From Psychrobacter sp. FDAARGOS_221 (GTDB lineage: Bacteria; Pseudomonadota; Gammaproteobacteria; Pseudomonadales; Moraxellaceae): a DNA stretch of 64,000 nucleotides. The notes beneath the pieces are model-generated. The model was not told where the DNA came from. It did not search any database and saw only the letters and a list, made by a program, of their open reading frames with translations. A program made the translations under genes and the position numbers. Shown piece by piece: positions 20,117-30,085 of the stretch; the stretch's first letter is position 1; every line of letters begins with the position of its first letter. The stretch is from contig NZ_NWFK02000001.1 in assembly GCF_002313155.2 (NCBI RefSeq), positions 3,038,001 to 3,102,000 of the forward strand, read 5' to 3'.

Positions 20117-20950
20117 ATGACTTATCGTGCCGAGTATGTAATCGGGGACCTGCAAGGATGCTACGCTGCTTTTGTTGATCTCTTAGACAAAATACAATTT
20201 GATCCTAATCAAGATAAGATTTGGTTTGTCGGGGATATTGTGGCGCGCGGTGAGGATTCATTGGCTACTTTACGTCATGTTAAGCAGTTGTGTGAGCAGG
20301 GCGCTGCGCAAACCGTATTGGGTAATCATGATATTAATTTGATTGCGGTATGGCGTGGTTTTGCACCTTTAAAGGACAAAGACAAAACCCGTCCCATCTT
20401 TGAAGCAGAAGACTGCACTGAGCTGATGGACTGGTTACGTAAGCAGCCATTATTATTGATGCCTAATAAAGATACGGTGATGGTACACGCAGGAATTCCG
20501 CCGCATTGGAGTGTTAAACAGGCTAAAGGTTATGCTCGTGAAGTAGAAGTGCAACTTTCAAGCAGTCTTAAGCAGTTAGATAGGGTATTGCCGCACCTGT
20601 ATAGTAATGATGCCGATGAGTGGTCAGAGAGTCTACATGGCTTTACACGGATTCGTGCGATTACCAATTATTTAACGCGCATGCGCTTATGTAAACAAGA
20701 CGGCACATTAGAGCTTAGCTTTAAGTCAAGCTTGTCTGACGAAATGCCTAAAGATTTCTCACCTTGGTTTGATTGGGAAGTTGAGCGTAAGCACAAGATT
20801 TTATTTGGTCATTGGGCGGCATTAAAAGCAGAGATTGATTTGCCACATGCACGTGCACTTGATGCAGGCTGTGTGTGGGGTAATAGTTTGCTGGCTTATC
20901 GCCTCAGTGACGGCAAAGTATTTACCACTTCTGACAAATGTCCAAAATAA
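20117..20950 (+). CDS. apaH: Symmetrical bis(5'-nucleosyl)-tetraphosphatase
   Basis: Hydrolyses Ap4A to two ADP, and in E. coli also decaps Np4-capped RNA. The 277-residue protein shows the calcineurin-like phosphoesterase motifs: GDLQGC near residue 10, GDIVARG, LGNHDINL and a C-terminal FGHWA. All metal-binding positions visible are intact. It is separated from rsmA by 213 bases, so it may have its own promoter, and ends in a bidirectional terminator at 21021-21055. Confidence 0.95.
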   Translation: MTYRAEYVIGDLQGCYAAFVDLLDKIQFDPNQDKIWFVGDIVARGEDSLATLRHVKQLCEQGAAQTVLGNHDINLIAVWRGFAPLKDKDKTRPIFEAEDCTELMDWLRKQPLLLMPNKDTVMVHAGIPPHWSVKQAKGYAREVEVQLSSSLKQLDRVLPHLYSNDADEWSESLHGFTRIRAITNYLTRMRLCKQDGTLELSFKSSLSDEMPKDFSPWFDWEVERKHKILFGHWAALKAEIDLPHARALDAGCVWGNSLLAYRLSDGKVFTTSDKCPK

Positions 20951-21020
20951 TATCTGCAGCTATTCCGGCCAGTCTTGATTAAGTTTAGCGTGCTTTATTT
21001 CTGTTTTATCGAATAAACAA

Positions 21021-21055
21021 AAAAGCCAGTGAGTTGTCATCACTGGCTTTTTTTT
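21021..21055. terminator. Bidirectional terminator after apaH
   Basis: A 12-bp perfect stem (AAAAGCCAGTGA with TCACTGGCTTTT), seven-base loop and T run. Serves apaH and the convergent SDR gene. Confidence 0.88.
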
Positions 21056-21113
21056 ATTTCATTTAATAAGGGTTTGTAAAGTTGGTTGGCAGGCTAAGTG
21101 CTAGGCTGGTAGG

Positions 21114-21848
21114 CTACTGAGCAGTTAAGCCGCCATCTACCACAAACTCAGAACCGGTTGAATAAGTTGAATCATCTGATGCTAAAAATAGCACCATGCC
21201 GCTGACTTCTTCTGGCTGAGCAACTCGCTTTAAAGGAATGCTTTTCGCGAACTGCTCAACCGCATCTTTGGTATCGCCCTGCATAATCATAGGGGTAGCA
21301 ATAACGCCAGGATGGACAGAGTTAACACGAATGCCATAGTTGGCCAGCTCAATAGCGGCGGCCTTGGTCATGCCTCTGACCGCAAATTTAGAATCGGTAT
21401 AACCAATGGCGCCACCGACCAGACCATTAATAGATGAGATGTTGATAATAGATCCATTTTCGGTCTTTTTCATTGAAGGCACCACCGCCTTCATGCCCAA
21501 GAATACAGACACCTGATTGATCTCTAAAATGCGGCGATAGTCTTCAAGTGAGGTCTCTAGCATCGATTTGGCCATGGTGATGCCGGCATTATTAACCAAA
21601 ACATTGATGGGGCCAAAGTGGGCTTCAGTTTGTTCAATCACCTGTTGCCAATCTTGCTCATTAGTCACGTCATGTTTGATAAATAAAGCATTGTCACCCA
21701 GCTCAGCGGCTAGCGCAGCGCCTTTTTCTGCATTAATATCGGTTAACACCACTTTAGCACCGTGCTGTAAACATAAGCGGGCGTGGCTCTCGCCCATACC
21801 TTGGGCGGCACCGGTAATGATAATGACTTTATCTTGTAATCTAGACAT
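21114..21848 (-). CDS. SDR family oxidoreductase
   Basis: A 244-residue classical short-chain dehydrogenase/reductase. Seen: TGAAQGMG at 12-19 for the dinucleotide, Asp37 favouring NAD(H), NNAG near 86-89, Asn111, and the catalytic Ser138/139, Tyr150 and Lys154 in YTDSK. The closest characterised pattern is that of 3-alpha/20-beta-hydroxysteroid or cyclopentanol dehydrogenases, but the true substrate cannot be assigned. AGGAG six bases upstream supports the start. The gene shares orientation with the Gcr-like gene upstream (93-base gap). Confidence 0.88.
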   Translation of the reverse strand: MSRLQDKVIIITGAAQGMGESHARLCLQHGAKVVLTDINAEKGAALAAELGDNALFIKHDVTNEQDWQQVIEQTEAHFGPINVLVNNAGITMAKSMLETSLEDYRRILEINQVSVFLGMKAVVPSMKKTENGSIINISSINGLVGGAIGYTDSKFAVRGMTKAAAIELANYGIRVNSVHPGVIATPMIMQGDTKDAVEQFAKSIPLKRVAQPEEVSGMVLFLASDDSTYSTGSEFVVDGGLTAQ

Positions 21849-21941
21849 GACTAACTCCTATGGTTTAATGGTTATTAATGAGTCGTTATAGGCTCTTTTT
21901 AAGATTACTTGGTCGTCTTATAAGAATAATTATTAACCATA

Positions 21942-24437
21942 CTATTCAGGAAGCTTAGGTGGATTTTTGGGTTTTGGTAACGGTTTTTTAGCATTTTTGG
22001 TTTTCTTATCTTTAGCAGTCTCTGCTTTAGCGCAGTCAACTTCATCAGTAGTTTTATTGTCACTGCCTGACTCATGGTTTGAGCTCATGGCATGATATTT
22101 TTCATCGACATAATCATACTTTAGATGACTTAAGGCTACCGCATAATCATCGGTCTCTAAAGTAGCAGGCAAATTGCTTTTTGGCTTAGAGTTTGACTGC
22201 TGTTTGTCTTTGAGTTTCTCTTTTAACTCTTGCTGCTGATTAGGCTTAGTCGCAGTGTTGTCTTTGGTATCTGTTGCCTTATGATCAGCAGCAACCGTTT
22301 CGGCGGATACCTTAATGTTAGCCAGACGACGCACCGCAAAATGTTTGGGGAACAGTTTGTGCTTTTGAGACTTGCTGCTTTCTTCATGAATCATGTGCCC
22401 ATCGCTGTCGATTTCTGCATAATGCATCGGCTCAGGACGGGGTAGGATAAAGTCTCTTGGCTGAGTGACTAAGTGGGTGGTCATCAGTTTGCTGATGGTT
22501 TTCCACTCAGGTATTTGTACCCCTTTTGAACGTAGCGCCACGGTCATCGCTAAGAAGAAGCTCACCATTAAGTTGATGATACCAATTAATGCCACACCCA
22601 GCAGAGAAATCATGATAACGCCAAGCGTCAAATCATCTCCTGGAATATTAAACACGCCATGTGCAAAGTTAGCAGAGGCAAACGCGATATGGCGGATATC
22701 AAGCGGCATACCAAATAAGAAGCCAACGGTTGCGGTACTGCCTAGGAACACACCAAATAAGAAGTTACCCATGATGGCGCCTAGGTTATTCTCAATAAAC
22801 AATCCTAAGCGCTCTGGCCAATGTACCGGTAATATTTTGACTAATAGCTTATGACGGGCAATACGCTCGCCAATATTATTAAATAACGCCAAGTTGTCGT
22901 AGTAACCAGCAATCAGACCAGCCAAGAATAAGTACACACCAGCGATGGCGGCATGGAACAGGGCTAATGAATGAAATGGATGTAAATCATGCAGCAAATG
23001 CTCAGCTTGTGCAGTATCTATCATCGGAGTACCAAACTGCTGCAACCACAAAAATGAGATTAATAGCGCAAGCGGCATCGCTATCATCACGTTACCCATA
23101 ATGGCAATAAACTGGGTACGGACGATATCAACCATCAGCTCAGAGAGCTTAGCCAGCTGATGGGACTTCTTACCAGAGCTATCAGAGATGGTAGAAGCAA
23201 TGGCAGCGGCGGTCATCGCAGGCTGCTTAGTAGCAACCGTACCGTGAATAATATGAATAAACACAAAGCCTAAGCCGTATATCATACTATTAACAAAGGC
23301 TCGGCTCATCGGTGCAAGATCAAGGTCGTAGGACAAGATTTTTATAGTCGCCATAAAGGCAATCACAAAGCCACCGACTGCGGCCATCTTAAACATTTTG
23401 ATATAGCCCGACTTATCGGTACTAATATAATGCTCACCGACACGCCCTGAGTTCTCAGTAATCTTGCGCGATAACAGCTTGGTATTGTTGTTAATCAAAT
23501 AGCCAATACTATAGCGTCTTTTTACACTGACGATAATGGCTTGAGTCAGCTCAATCACCGCCTTATCACGTTTTTTAGAATCGTCACCGAGTAAGTAGCC
23601 AAGGATATGCATCCGCTTTAGACTTTGCTCTAAGCGCAGTAGCATATTGGTTAAGCGAATTGAGATACCAGTTTTATAAATACGCTTGCGCACAATATTG
23701 ACGATATTGTCACATTGCTCGAGCATCACAAACAGTGGCGCAAGGTCGGTGGCTTGTTTGGGTATGACATCCGCAAAGCTGTCTAGCTGATGCATCTCAC
23801 GGTATTCATTGGCAAACAGTACCGCTTCTTGGTTCTGTGCAACGAAGGCGGCTGAATAGTCGAGCATTTGAGGGTAGGACTTCATCAAGTCAGGATGTAA
23901 GCCGATGCCGCTGACCCGATAGGACAAGATTACCATCGCATTTAGAATGTTGTTTTTGGCAGTGGCGACTAGATTTGAGTGGGCATCATCAACCATCAGC
24001 AGCTCAATTAACTCATGCCACAAGCTTAAATCAATACTGGCTAGCCAATCTTCATCATGTTTGCCATCAAACAGATAAGCGACCAGCTCTACGATAGAGT
24101 TATCCTCTGGTAATAATGGCACAAAGCGGTGTCCCACTAAGCGCATTAAGCTGCTTGAGAAGCTATGATCCGACAAGATACCGGTATCGGTATATAACGA
24201 CATACGGTGATACTTGTTCAACAGGGTCAGGATGAAAATAGCTAAGCCGTTAGCATACTCAGGGTGCTGGCGAAGTAGGGCATTTAGATTACGTAACTGT
24301 TCATTGGTGCAGTCTGGATTTCTTTTAAATTCAGTCTCTGATACCCGCAGGGTGTCAATCAGCTTCTTTAATAAAAATGGCTCAGGAGTGTCACCTAGTG
24401 CATTTATTTTTTGCAAAATATCTTTTAATTCTGCCAC
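21942..24437 (-). CDS. Gcr-type 'site-specific recombinase' family membrane protein
   Basis: An 831-residue protein resembling the SpecificRecomb / Gcr family (COG4389). The N-terminal 340 residues are soluble and helical; about six hydrophobic segments lie between roughly 345 and 650 (for example AVGGFVIAFMATIKIL and GVALIGIINLMVSFFLAM); the last 150 residues are a Lys/Asp/Thr-rich, probably disordered tail ending in proline-lysine runs. Nothing in it looks like a tyrosine or serine recombinase, so the historical name is doubtful and a membrane role is more likely. Start is GTG with AAGGG upstream. Confidence 0.72.
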   Translation of the reverse strand: MAELKDILQKINALGDTPEPFLLKKLIDTLRVSETEFKRNPDCTNEQLRNLNALLRQHPEYANGLAIFILTLLNKYHRMSLYTDTGILSDHSFSSSLMRLVGHRFVPLLPEDNSIVELVAYLFDGKHDEDWLASIDLSLWHELIELLMVDDAHSNLVATAKNNILNAMVILSYRVSGIGLHPDLMKSYPQMLDYSAAFVAQNQEAVLFANEYREMHQLDSFADVIPKQATDLAPLFVMLEQCDNIVNIVRKRIYKTGISIRLTNMLLRLEQSLKRMHILGYLLGDDSKKRDKAVIELTQAIIVSVKRRYSIGYLINNNTKLLSRKITENSGRVGEHYISTDKSGYIKMFKMAAVGGFVIAFMATIKILSYDLDLAPMSRAFVNSMIYGLGFVFIHIIHGTVATKQPAMTAAAIASTISDSSGKKSHQLAKLSELMVDIVRTQFIAIMGNVMIAMPLALLISFLWLQQFGTPMIDTAQAEHLLHDLHPFHSLALFHAAIAGVYLFLAGLIAGYYDNLALFNNIGERIARHKLLVKILPVHWPERLGLFIENNLGAIMGNFLFGVFLGSTATVGFLFGMPLDIRHIAFASANFAHGVFNIPGDDLTLGVIMISLLGVALIGIINLMVSFFLAMTVALRSKGVQIPEWKTISKLMTTHLVTQPRDFILPRPEPMHYAEIDSDGHMIHEESSKSQKHKLFPKHFAVRRLANIKVSAETVAADHKATDTKDNTATKPNQQQELKEKLKDKQQSNSKPKSNLPATLETDDYAVALSHLKYDYVDEKYHAMSSNHESGSDNKTTDEVDCAKAETAKDKKTKNAKKPLPKPKNPPKLPE

Positions 24438-24626
24438 TTATACACCCTTAATTGATTAAATTAATAGACGTTAGTCAAATCTTTAAAAAACTCAATCGTT
24501 TTGATGCTAATTATATAACCGTTTTAAATTTTTTGTGAATTTATAATAATTTATTACATCATTAATGAGCAGGCATAACGGTCATCAGATACCATATACA
24601 CCTGATAAATAACCTCTTATTTTGAC

Positions 24627-24656
24627 AAAAAAGACAGCTCAATGAGCTGTCTTTTT
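24627..24656 (-). terminator. Terminator of the acyl-CoA dehydrogenase pair
   Basis: An 8-bp stem GACAGCTC / GAGCTGTC with A and T runs, three-base loop, located 40 bases after the stop at 24698. Confidence 0.85.
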
Positions 24657-24697
24657 GTAACGTTATCAGACTATTATAAGCGATATTGTTAAATCAT

Positions 24698-26482
24698 TTA
24701 GCTGATATTTTGTTCAAAGTACGAAATATCAAAGTCCATCATAGGCTCACTACCGGTTCTTACCATATCAGCGTGTGCTTTGATGCGTGGTAAGATACGG
24801 CCAACGAAGTAAGTGGCTAGTTTTAGCTTATTAGCATAGAACTCGCCTTCTTTGTCGTGTGCCGCTTCAACCATCATCGCAAACATGAACGCATAGCATA
24901 GGTAGCCCATCGCGTGTAAGTAATCCACTGCACAGCCGTTGATTTCAGTCTTACGAGTGCTGATGTTGGTTAATACAGTTGTGGTTAGTTCTTCGATCAC
25001 GCTAGCTGCATCTAAAGTAGCCTGCTTGATTTCGTGGTCTGCTTTCATGTTGGCCACAAACTCACGGATTTCAGCTAGGAAGCTTTCTAAGTATTTGCCT
25101 TGGTTACGAGCGATTTTACGACCTAACAAGTCAAGGGCCTGAATACCGTTAGCGCCTTCATAAATCTGAGAAATACGCGTGTCACGAACGATCTGTTCCA
25201 TACCCCATTCACGGATATAGCCATGACCGCCGAATACTTGCTGGCTGTCTACCGCTGCTTCAAACGCTTTGTCGGTTAAGAAAGCTTTTGCGATTGGTGT
25301 TAATAGAGCAACATGCGCAGCAGCTGCTTTAGCATTGTCCTCATCAATACTGAACTTAGACTCATCTAATTGCTTAGCAACGTACATAGCGAAACAACGT
25401 GATGCTTCAGCGTTAGCACGCGCGTTCAATAGCATGCGGCGCACATCAGCGTGATGGATGATGCTGTCAGCTGCTTTATCAGGATTTTGAACACCTAGGT
25501 CGCTACGGCCTTGAGTACGGTCTAGGGCATAAGCGGCGGCATTTTGATACGCAAGCTCAGTACCACCTAGGCCTTGTAGACCCATAGTCACACGCTCATA
25601 GTTCATCATGACGAACATAGAAGCCAGACCGGTGTTTTCTTCACCAACCATCCAGCCTTTAGCGTTATCAAAGTTCATCACACAAGTTGCTGAGCCTTTG
25701 ATACCCATTTTGTGTTCGATAGAGCCGGCTGCTAACGTGTTACGCTCGCCTAGGCTACCATCTTCATTAACCATAAACTTAGGTACTAGGAATAGTGAGA
25801 TGCCTTTTGAACCCGCTGGTGCATTTGGTGTTTTCGCCAATACTAAGTGTACGATGTTGTCGGCTAGGTCATGCTCACCGCCAGTAATAAAGATTTTAGT
25901 ACCTGAGATAAGGTAGCTGCCGTCATCTTGTGGTTCGGCTTTGGTTTTGATAATACCTAAGTCAGTACCTGCATGTGGCTCGGTCAAGCACATGGTACCT
26001 GCCCATTCACCGCTGTACATTTTTTCAAGATAGGTTTGTTTTTGCTCTTCAGACGCAGAAGCTAATAAACAAAGCGTCGCACCAACAGTTAGGTTAGGGT
26101 ATAGCGCGAAAGCTTGGTTGGTAGTGAATACCATTTCTTCGGTTAGCATGGTGACCATTTTTGGGAAACCTTGACCGCCGTATTCAGGATCACCACCTAG
26201 ACCAATCCAACCTGCTTCTGCGTACTGTTTGAACGCATCTTTAAAGCCGGCAGGTGTAGTTACTACGCCATCACCATGGTAGGTTGCGCCTTCTTCATCA
26301 CCAGAGCAGTTTAATGGCAATAATACGTTCTTAGATAGTTTTGCCATCTCTTCAAGTACCATATTGACGGTATCCATATCAACATGGGCTAGATTTTCAT
26401 TGGCTTGCCAGAACTTTTCAACGTCAAAAACGTCGTTCAGCATGAAGCGCATTTCATCAAGTGGTGGATTGTAAATTGCCAT
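24698..26482 (-). CDS. Acyl-CoA dehydrogenase, long C-terminal-domain type, copy 1
   Basis: A 594-residue FAD enzyme catalysing alpha-beta dehydrogenation of an acyl-CoA in fatty-acid or related degradation. Seen: MCLTEPHAGTDLG in the middle domain for FAD and substrate, a GSATCVMNF block, and FGGHGYIREWGMEQIVRD plus IYEGANGIQALDLLGR in the C-terminal domain; a further 120-residue C-terminal extension is typical of the DmdC-like group rather than the 380-residue short-chain enzymes. AAGGA six bases upstream supports the start. It follows a paralogue and the two are probably co-transcribed; chain-length specificity is not readable. Confidence 0.92.
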   Translation of the reverse strand: MAIYNPPLDEMRFMLNDVFDVEKFWQANENLAHVDMDTVNMVLEEMAKLSKNVLLPLNCSGDEEGATYHGDGVVTTPAGFKDAFKQYAEAGWIGLGGDPEYGGQGFPKMVTMLTEEMVFTTNQAFALYPNLTVGATLCLLASASEEQKQTYLEKMYSGEWAGTMCLTEPHAGTDLGIIKTKAEPQDDGSYLISGTKIFITGGEHDLADNIVHLVLAKTPNAPAGSKGISLFLVPKFMVNEDGSLGERNTLAAGSIEHKMGIKGSATCVMNFDNAKGWMVGEENTGLASMFVMMNYERVTMGLQGLGGTELAYQNAAAYALDRTQGRSDLGVQNPDKAADSIIHHADVRRMLLNARANAEASRCFAMYVAKQLDESKFSIDEDNAKAAAAHVALLTPIAKAFLTDKAFEAAVDSQQVFGGHGYIREWGMEQIVRDTRISQIYEGANGIQALDLLGRKIARNQGKYLESFLAEIREFVANMKADHEIKQATLDAASVIEELTTTVLTNISTRKTEINGCAVDYLHAMGYLCYAFMFAMMVEAAHDKEGEFYANKLKLATYFVGRILPRIKAHADMVRTGSEPMMDFDISYFEQNIS

Positions 26483-26546
26483 GGTTATTCCTTTTAAATT
26501 ATTAGAATGAGTAACGAATCAATGGGTTGCTATACAGTGAGTTGCG

Positions 26547-26584
26547 ACGCAATAAGCACCACCTAATGGTAGCACTTATTGCGT
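26547..26584 (-). other. Intercistronic hairpin between the two acyl-CoA dehydrogenase genes
   Basis: A perfect 10-bp inverted repeat (ACGCAATAAG / CTTATTGCGT) enclosing 18 bases that contain a smaller ACCA/TGGT pairing. No T run follows, so it is unlikely to be a terminator; it could protect or cut the dicistronic message. Confidence 0.5.
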
Positions 26585-26611
26585 TAATTCTATAGCATCG
26601 AATAGTGTGGC

Positions 26612-28405
26612 TTAGAATGCAAATTGATCAACATCCATGCTCATGTATGGCTCAGCACCCGAATCAATACGCGCTAAGTAAGTGCGGGTACGTGGTAATA
26701 GTTTGCTGTAGTAGAATTGAGCAGTTTTGATTTTGGCATCATAGAAGCCAGTTTCAGTGGTACCGTCAGCCAATGCTTTCTTAGCAACAGCCGCCATGCG
26801 AGCCCATAAGTAAGCAAGGGTTACGTAACCGCTGAAGTACATGTAGTCTACTGCAGCTGCGCCTACTGAGTCAGGATTTTGAGTGGCTTGCATGCCAATA
26901 CGTGCAGTTAAGTCAGCCCATTCGGTATTTAATTTGGCTAATGGACGTACAAATTCACCCATTGAGTCATCGTCTTCATGCTCTTTGCAGAATTTATGGA
27001 TAACTTTAGTGAAGTTGGCCAACATTTTGCCTTGTGAGCCCAATACTTTACGGCCTAATAGGTCTAAAGATTGAATTTCAGTAGTACCTTCGTATAGACA
27101 TGCGATACGCGTGTCACGTACGTTTTGCTCCATACCCCACTCAGAGATGAAACCATGGCCGCCGTATACTTGAACACCGTGGTTGGCTGCTTCATAACCA
27201 GTTTCTGTTAAGAAGGCTTTGGCAATAGGGGTTAATAATGACAACATTTGATCAGCGTATTGCTGTTCTTCACCAGTGCCTTTAGCAACGACGTCAGCGA
27301 ACATGGCTAAGTAATACACTAGCGCACGACCGCCTTCAGCAAATGCTTTTTCAGTTAATAGCATGTTGCGAACCGCTGGGTGAACAATGATAGGATCGGC
27401 TACTTTATCTGGCGCTTTAGCACCGGATAGTGAACGCATGGCCAGACGCTCTTTAGCGTACTCAAGTGAGCCTTGGAAAGCCACTTCTGATGCGGTTAAA
27501 CCTTGTACTGCAGTACCGATACGAGCAACGTTCATGAAAGTGAACATGCAGTTTAGACCACGGTTTTCTGGGCCAATTAGGTAGCCGGTCGCACCGTCAA
27601 AGTTCATCACACAAGTGGCTGAGGCTTTAATACCCATCTTGTGTTCGATTGAGCCACAAGTCACGCCATTGCGCTCACCTAGGCTACCATCAGCGTTTAC
27701 ATTTACTTTTGGTACGATGAATAATGAGATACCTTTGGTACCAGCAGGCGCGCCAGGTAGGCGAGCCAATACGATATGAATGATGTTCTCAGTCATATCA
27801 TGCTCACCGGCTGATATGAAGATTTTTTGACCAGTGATGCTGTAAGTACCGTCGTCATTTGGCTCAGCTTTAGTACGAATAATACCTAAGTCTGAACCGG
27901 CATGGGCTTCGGTTAAGCACATGGTACCTGACCACTCACCAGTAACCATTTTTTCTAAATAGATGGCTTTTTGCTCATCGGTACCATGGTGCTCAAGAGT
28001 AGCAATCGCACCATGTGATAGGCCTGGATACATAGAGAATGACCAGTTGGCTGAGCCCATAATTTCGTTTACGACAGTACCTAGTGAGAATGGCATGCCT
28101 TGACCGCCAAACTCTTCTTCGGCAGCAAGTGCTGCAAAGCCAAGTTCGCAGTATTGTTTGTACGCTTCTTTAAAGCCTTTAGGCGTGGTCACTTCACCAT
28201 TGTTAAACGTACAACCTTCTTCGTCACCACTACGGTTTAGTGGGGCAATTTCATTTTCTGCAAAGGTAGCAGCTGCTTCAATATAGCTGTCAATAATGTC
28301 ACGCTCAACTTCTGCGTACTGAGGTAAGCTTTGATAGTGCGTAGTGCTGTCTAAAAGCTCATGTAAAACAAACTGCATGTCACGAAGAGGGGTTTTATAC
28401 TGCAT
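26612..28405 (-). CDS. Acyl-CoA dehydrogenase, long C-terminal-domain type, copy 2
   Basis: A 597-residue paralogue of the downstream dehydrogenase, with the same blocks: MCLTEAHAGSDLG, IFISAGEHDM, KASATCVMNFDGA, YGGHGFISEWGMEQNVRD and LYEGTTEIQSLDLLGR. The glycine-rich FAD-binding pattern is intact. The two differ enough to suggest distinct acyl-chain preferences. The start has AAGGA seven bases upstream. It is the first gene of the pair and is preceded by a 687-base gap that should hold the promoter. Confidence 0.92.
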   Translation of the reverse strand: MQYKTPLRDMQFVLHELLDSTTHYQSLPQYAEVERDIIDSYIEAAATFAENEIAPLNRSGDEEGCTFNNGEVTTPKGFKEAYKQYCELGFAALAAEEEFGGQGMPFSLGTVVNEIMGSANWSFSMYPGLSHGAIATLEHHGTDEQKAIYLEKMVTGEWSGTMCLTEAHAGSDLGIIRTKAEPNDDGTYSITGQKIFISAGEHDMTENIIHIVLARLPGAPAGTKGISLFIVPKVNVNADGSLGERNGVTCGSIEHKMGIKASATCVMNFDGATGYLIGPENRGLNCMFTFMNVARIGTAVQGLTASEVAFQGSLEYAKERLAMRSLSGAKAPDKVADPIIVHPAVRNMLLTEKAFAEGGRALVYYLAMFADVVAKGTGEEQQYADQMLSLLTPIAKAFLTETGYEAANHGVQVYGGHGFISEWGMEQNVRDTRIACLYEGTTEIQSLDLLGRKVLGSQGKMLANFTKVIHKFCKEHEDDDSMGEFVRPLAKLNTEWADLTARIGMQATQNPDSVGAAAVDYMYFSGYVTLAYLWARMAAVAKKALADGTTETGFYDAKIKTAQFYYSKLLPRTRTYLARIDSGAEPYMSMDVDQFAF

Positions 28406-29092
28406 GTGGCTATCCTTAAGATATGTTGTGGGTTAATGTAACCGCCTAAAAATCTGTCCGTTTCATACCAAATCTGCTGCTTAAACAGTCAATTTTTATT
28501 TAAGCAAATGGGCTGAAATGACTGAATAGGATTCAACTTAAATGCAAATTTTATGAGGGTAATGTTAAGGCTACATGTCTTAAGTGGTGACGACCTGCTT
28601 TTAGTTATTAGGTGTTGTCACTGTTAAGCATTAGCTTTTATAAGTCTTGGATTAGCACCCTAATGACTTATTGTTCATAGACTTATCGCTCATGTACTTG
28701 CATCTGATTTAACAGAACCGTTAATCAAATGTCGTCTTACCCTAAACAAAAGAAGATAAAAGAAGGGGTATAGATAACATTTTTCACAACAAAAGATAGT
28801 AGTTAGGCCGTTATTTTACAAGCGTTTGCAAAGACTTATGGGTCACAAATAAAATATTGAAATACAAAAAAATGCGTTGTTTAACACATTTTGTATTATC
28901 GACTAAAGGTTTTAGCCTGTGATTTGAGGGGTAATTTGAAGGTTGATTTGAGGATTAGTAAGAGTGGAAATTTAAACCGGTATCTACTAACGATAACCGG
29001 TGTTATTGGTGAAATTTGAATTATTTGGCTTGTCTAACTTATCTCGTCATGACAACTCAATCCATTAAGCCTCAATCCATTAGCGAGGGTAA
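28406..29092. other. Intergenic region upstream of the acyl-CoA dehydrogenases
   Basis: A 687-base AT-rich gap between two same-strand units. An imperfect hairpin with a T run on the minus strand lies at 28860-28897 and may end the rsmE transcript; the remainder probably holds the dehydrogenase promoter. No gene, tRNA or strong repeat was seen. Confidence 0.45.
28860..28897 (-). terminator. Possible AT-rich terminator after rsmE
   Basis: Read on the minus strand: a stem AAAATGTGTT / AACGCATTTT (one G-T wobble), four-base loop, then a T-rich tail. Weak because of low GC content. Confidence 0.4.
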
Positions 29093-29977
29093 TTAGACAT
29101 CGCCATTAGCATCATTTGCCATAGTCATTAAAGTCGCTAAGGCCACAACTGGTGCGGTCTCAGTACGTAACACACGATTGCCAAGCTGCCAAGGTAAGTA
29201 ATTGGCTTGGCGTGACAGCTGATATTCATTGTCAGATAAACCGCCTTCAGCACCGATCAATAAATCAAAGCGCGGCAGTGCTGCTTTATTGTGATATTCA
29301 GCTAAATGCTGTTTGATGGACTGATTGGCATTAAGGGTAGCTTGCTCTTGTTGGCTAGGCACGGCTAGCACAAGGGCAAGAGATGATAGATTGAAATAAG
29401 TTTGATAATAATCATCATCTAGCAAGTAGCTGACGCTAGAGTGACAGTCACCAACGTTTTGTTGTAACCAGTCTTCAATGGATAACGGTGACAGCACCAA
29501 AGGTGGCCGGTTTAAGCCACATTGCTCACAAGCAGATAGCGCCACTTGCTGCCAATGATTTAATTTTTTGTCTACTTGATTGGCTTTTAGGCGCACCTCA
29601 CCATGCTGACTGCTTAGCAGTTGAATGGCGGTTGCCCCAAGTTCTGTGGCCTTTTGGATGGCATAATCCATGCGGTCACCACGACTCATCACCAAGGCAA
29701 TGGTGCTGTAATAGGCAGAGGTGTTATCAGTAGCATCATGAGATAGGACGCGAGCAGTGGCAGTTTTTTTATCAACAGCCACTAACTCAACCACAGTCTC
29801 ACCGCCTAAGCCATCAAACAATACGCTTTGTTCCCCAACTTTGGCACGCAGTACACGGCACCAATGATGATACACATCATCGGGTAGAGTAAGCTCAGTA
29901 TTAATAGGCAACTGTTGTAAACCTAAGTGGTCTGGTTGTTCGGACAGCTGCTGAGCGGGATAAAAAAAACGGCGCAT
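29093..29977 (-). CDS. rsmE: 16S rRNA (uracil1498-N3)-methyltransferase
   Basis: SPOUT-class methyltransferase modifying U1498 in the decoding region of 16S rRNA. The 294-residue protein has an N-terminal PUA-like part (VYHHWCRVLRAKVGE near 36-50) and the C-terminal knotted domain with LIGAEGGLSDNE and LGNRVLRTETAPVVAL. It is about 50 residues longer than E. coli RsmE through an insertion before the GAEGG motif (a Ser/Leu-rich region around 175-225). AAGG eight bases upstream fits the start. Confidence 0.92.
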   Translation of the reverse strand: MRRFFYPAQQLSEQPDHLGLQQLPINTELTLPDDVYHHWCRVLRAKVGEQSVLFDGLGGETVVELVAVDKKTATARVLSHDATDNTSAYYSTIALVMSRGDRMDYAIQKATELGATAIQLLSSQHGEVRLKANQVDKKLNHWQQVALSACEQCGLNRPPLVLSPLSIEDWLQQNVGDCHSSVSYLLDDDYYQTYFNLSSLALVLAVPSQQEQATLNANQSIKQHLAEYHNKAALPRFDLLIGAEGGLSDNEYQLSRQANYLPWQLGNRVLRTETAPVVALATLMTMANDANGDV

Positions 29978-30085
29978 ACCGGATGCCTTATTATTGATAA
30001 GCTGTGTTGATAAAAGATGCTAGATAGCTAGATAATGTTGATAAGTGGTTGGCTGTGGTTTAGCTTAAAATTTACCACTAAGCAG

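Noticed and set aside
21942..24437. Integrase or mobile element based on the family name
   Set aside because: No integrase motifs, no flanking repeats or tRNA, and a multi-pass membrane layout.
28560..28630. 21-codon frame after GAGGG in the dehydrogenase upstream gap
   Set aside because: Spacing to the ATG is too short and the product has no hydrophobic or conserved features.
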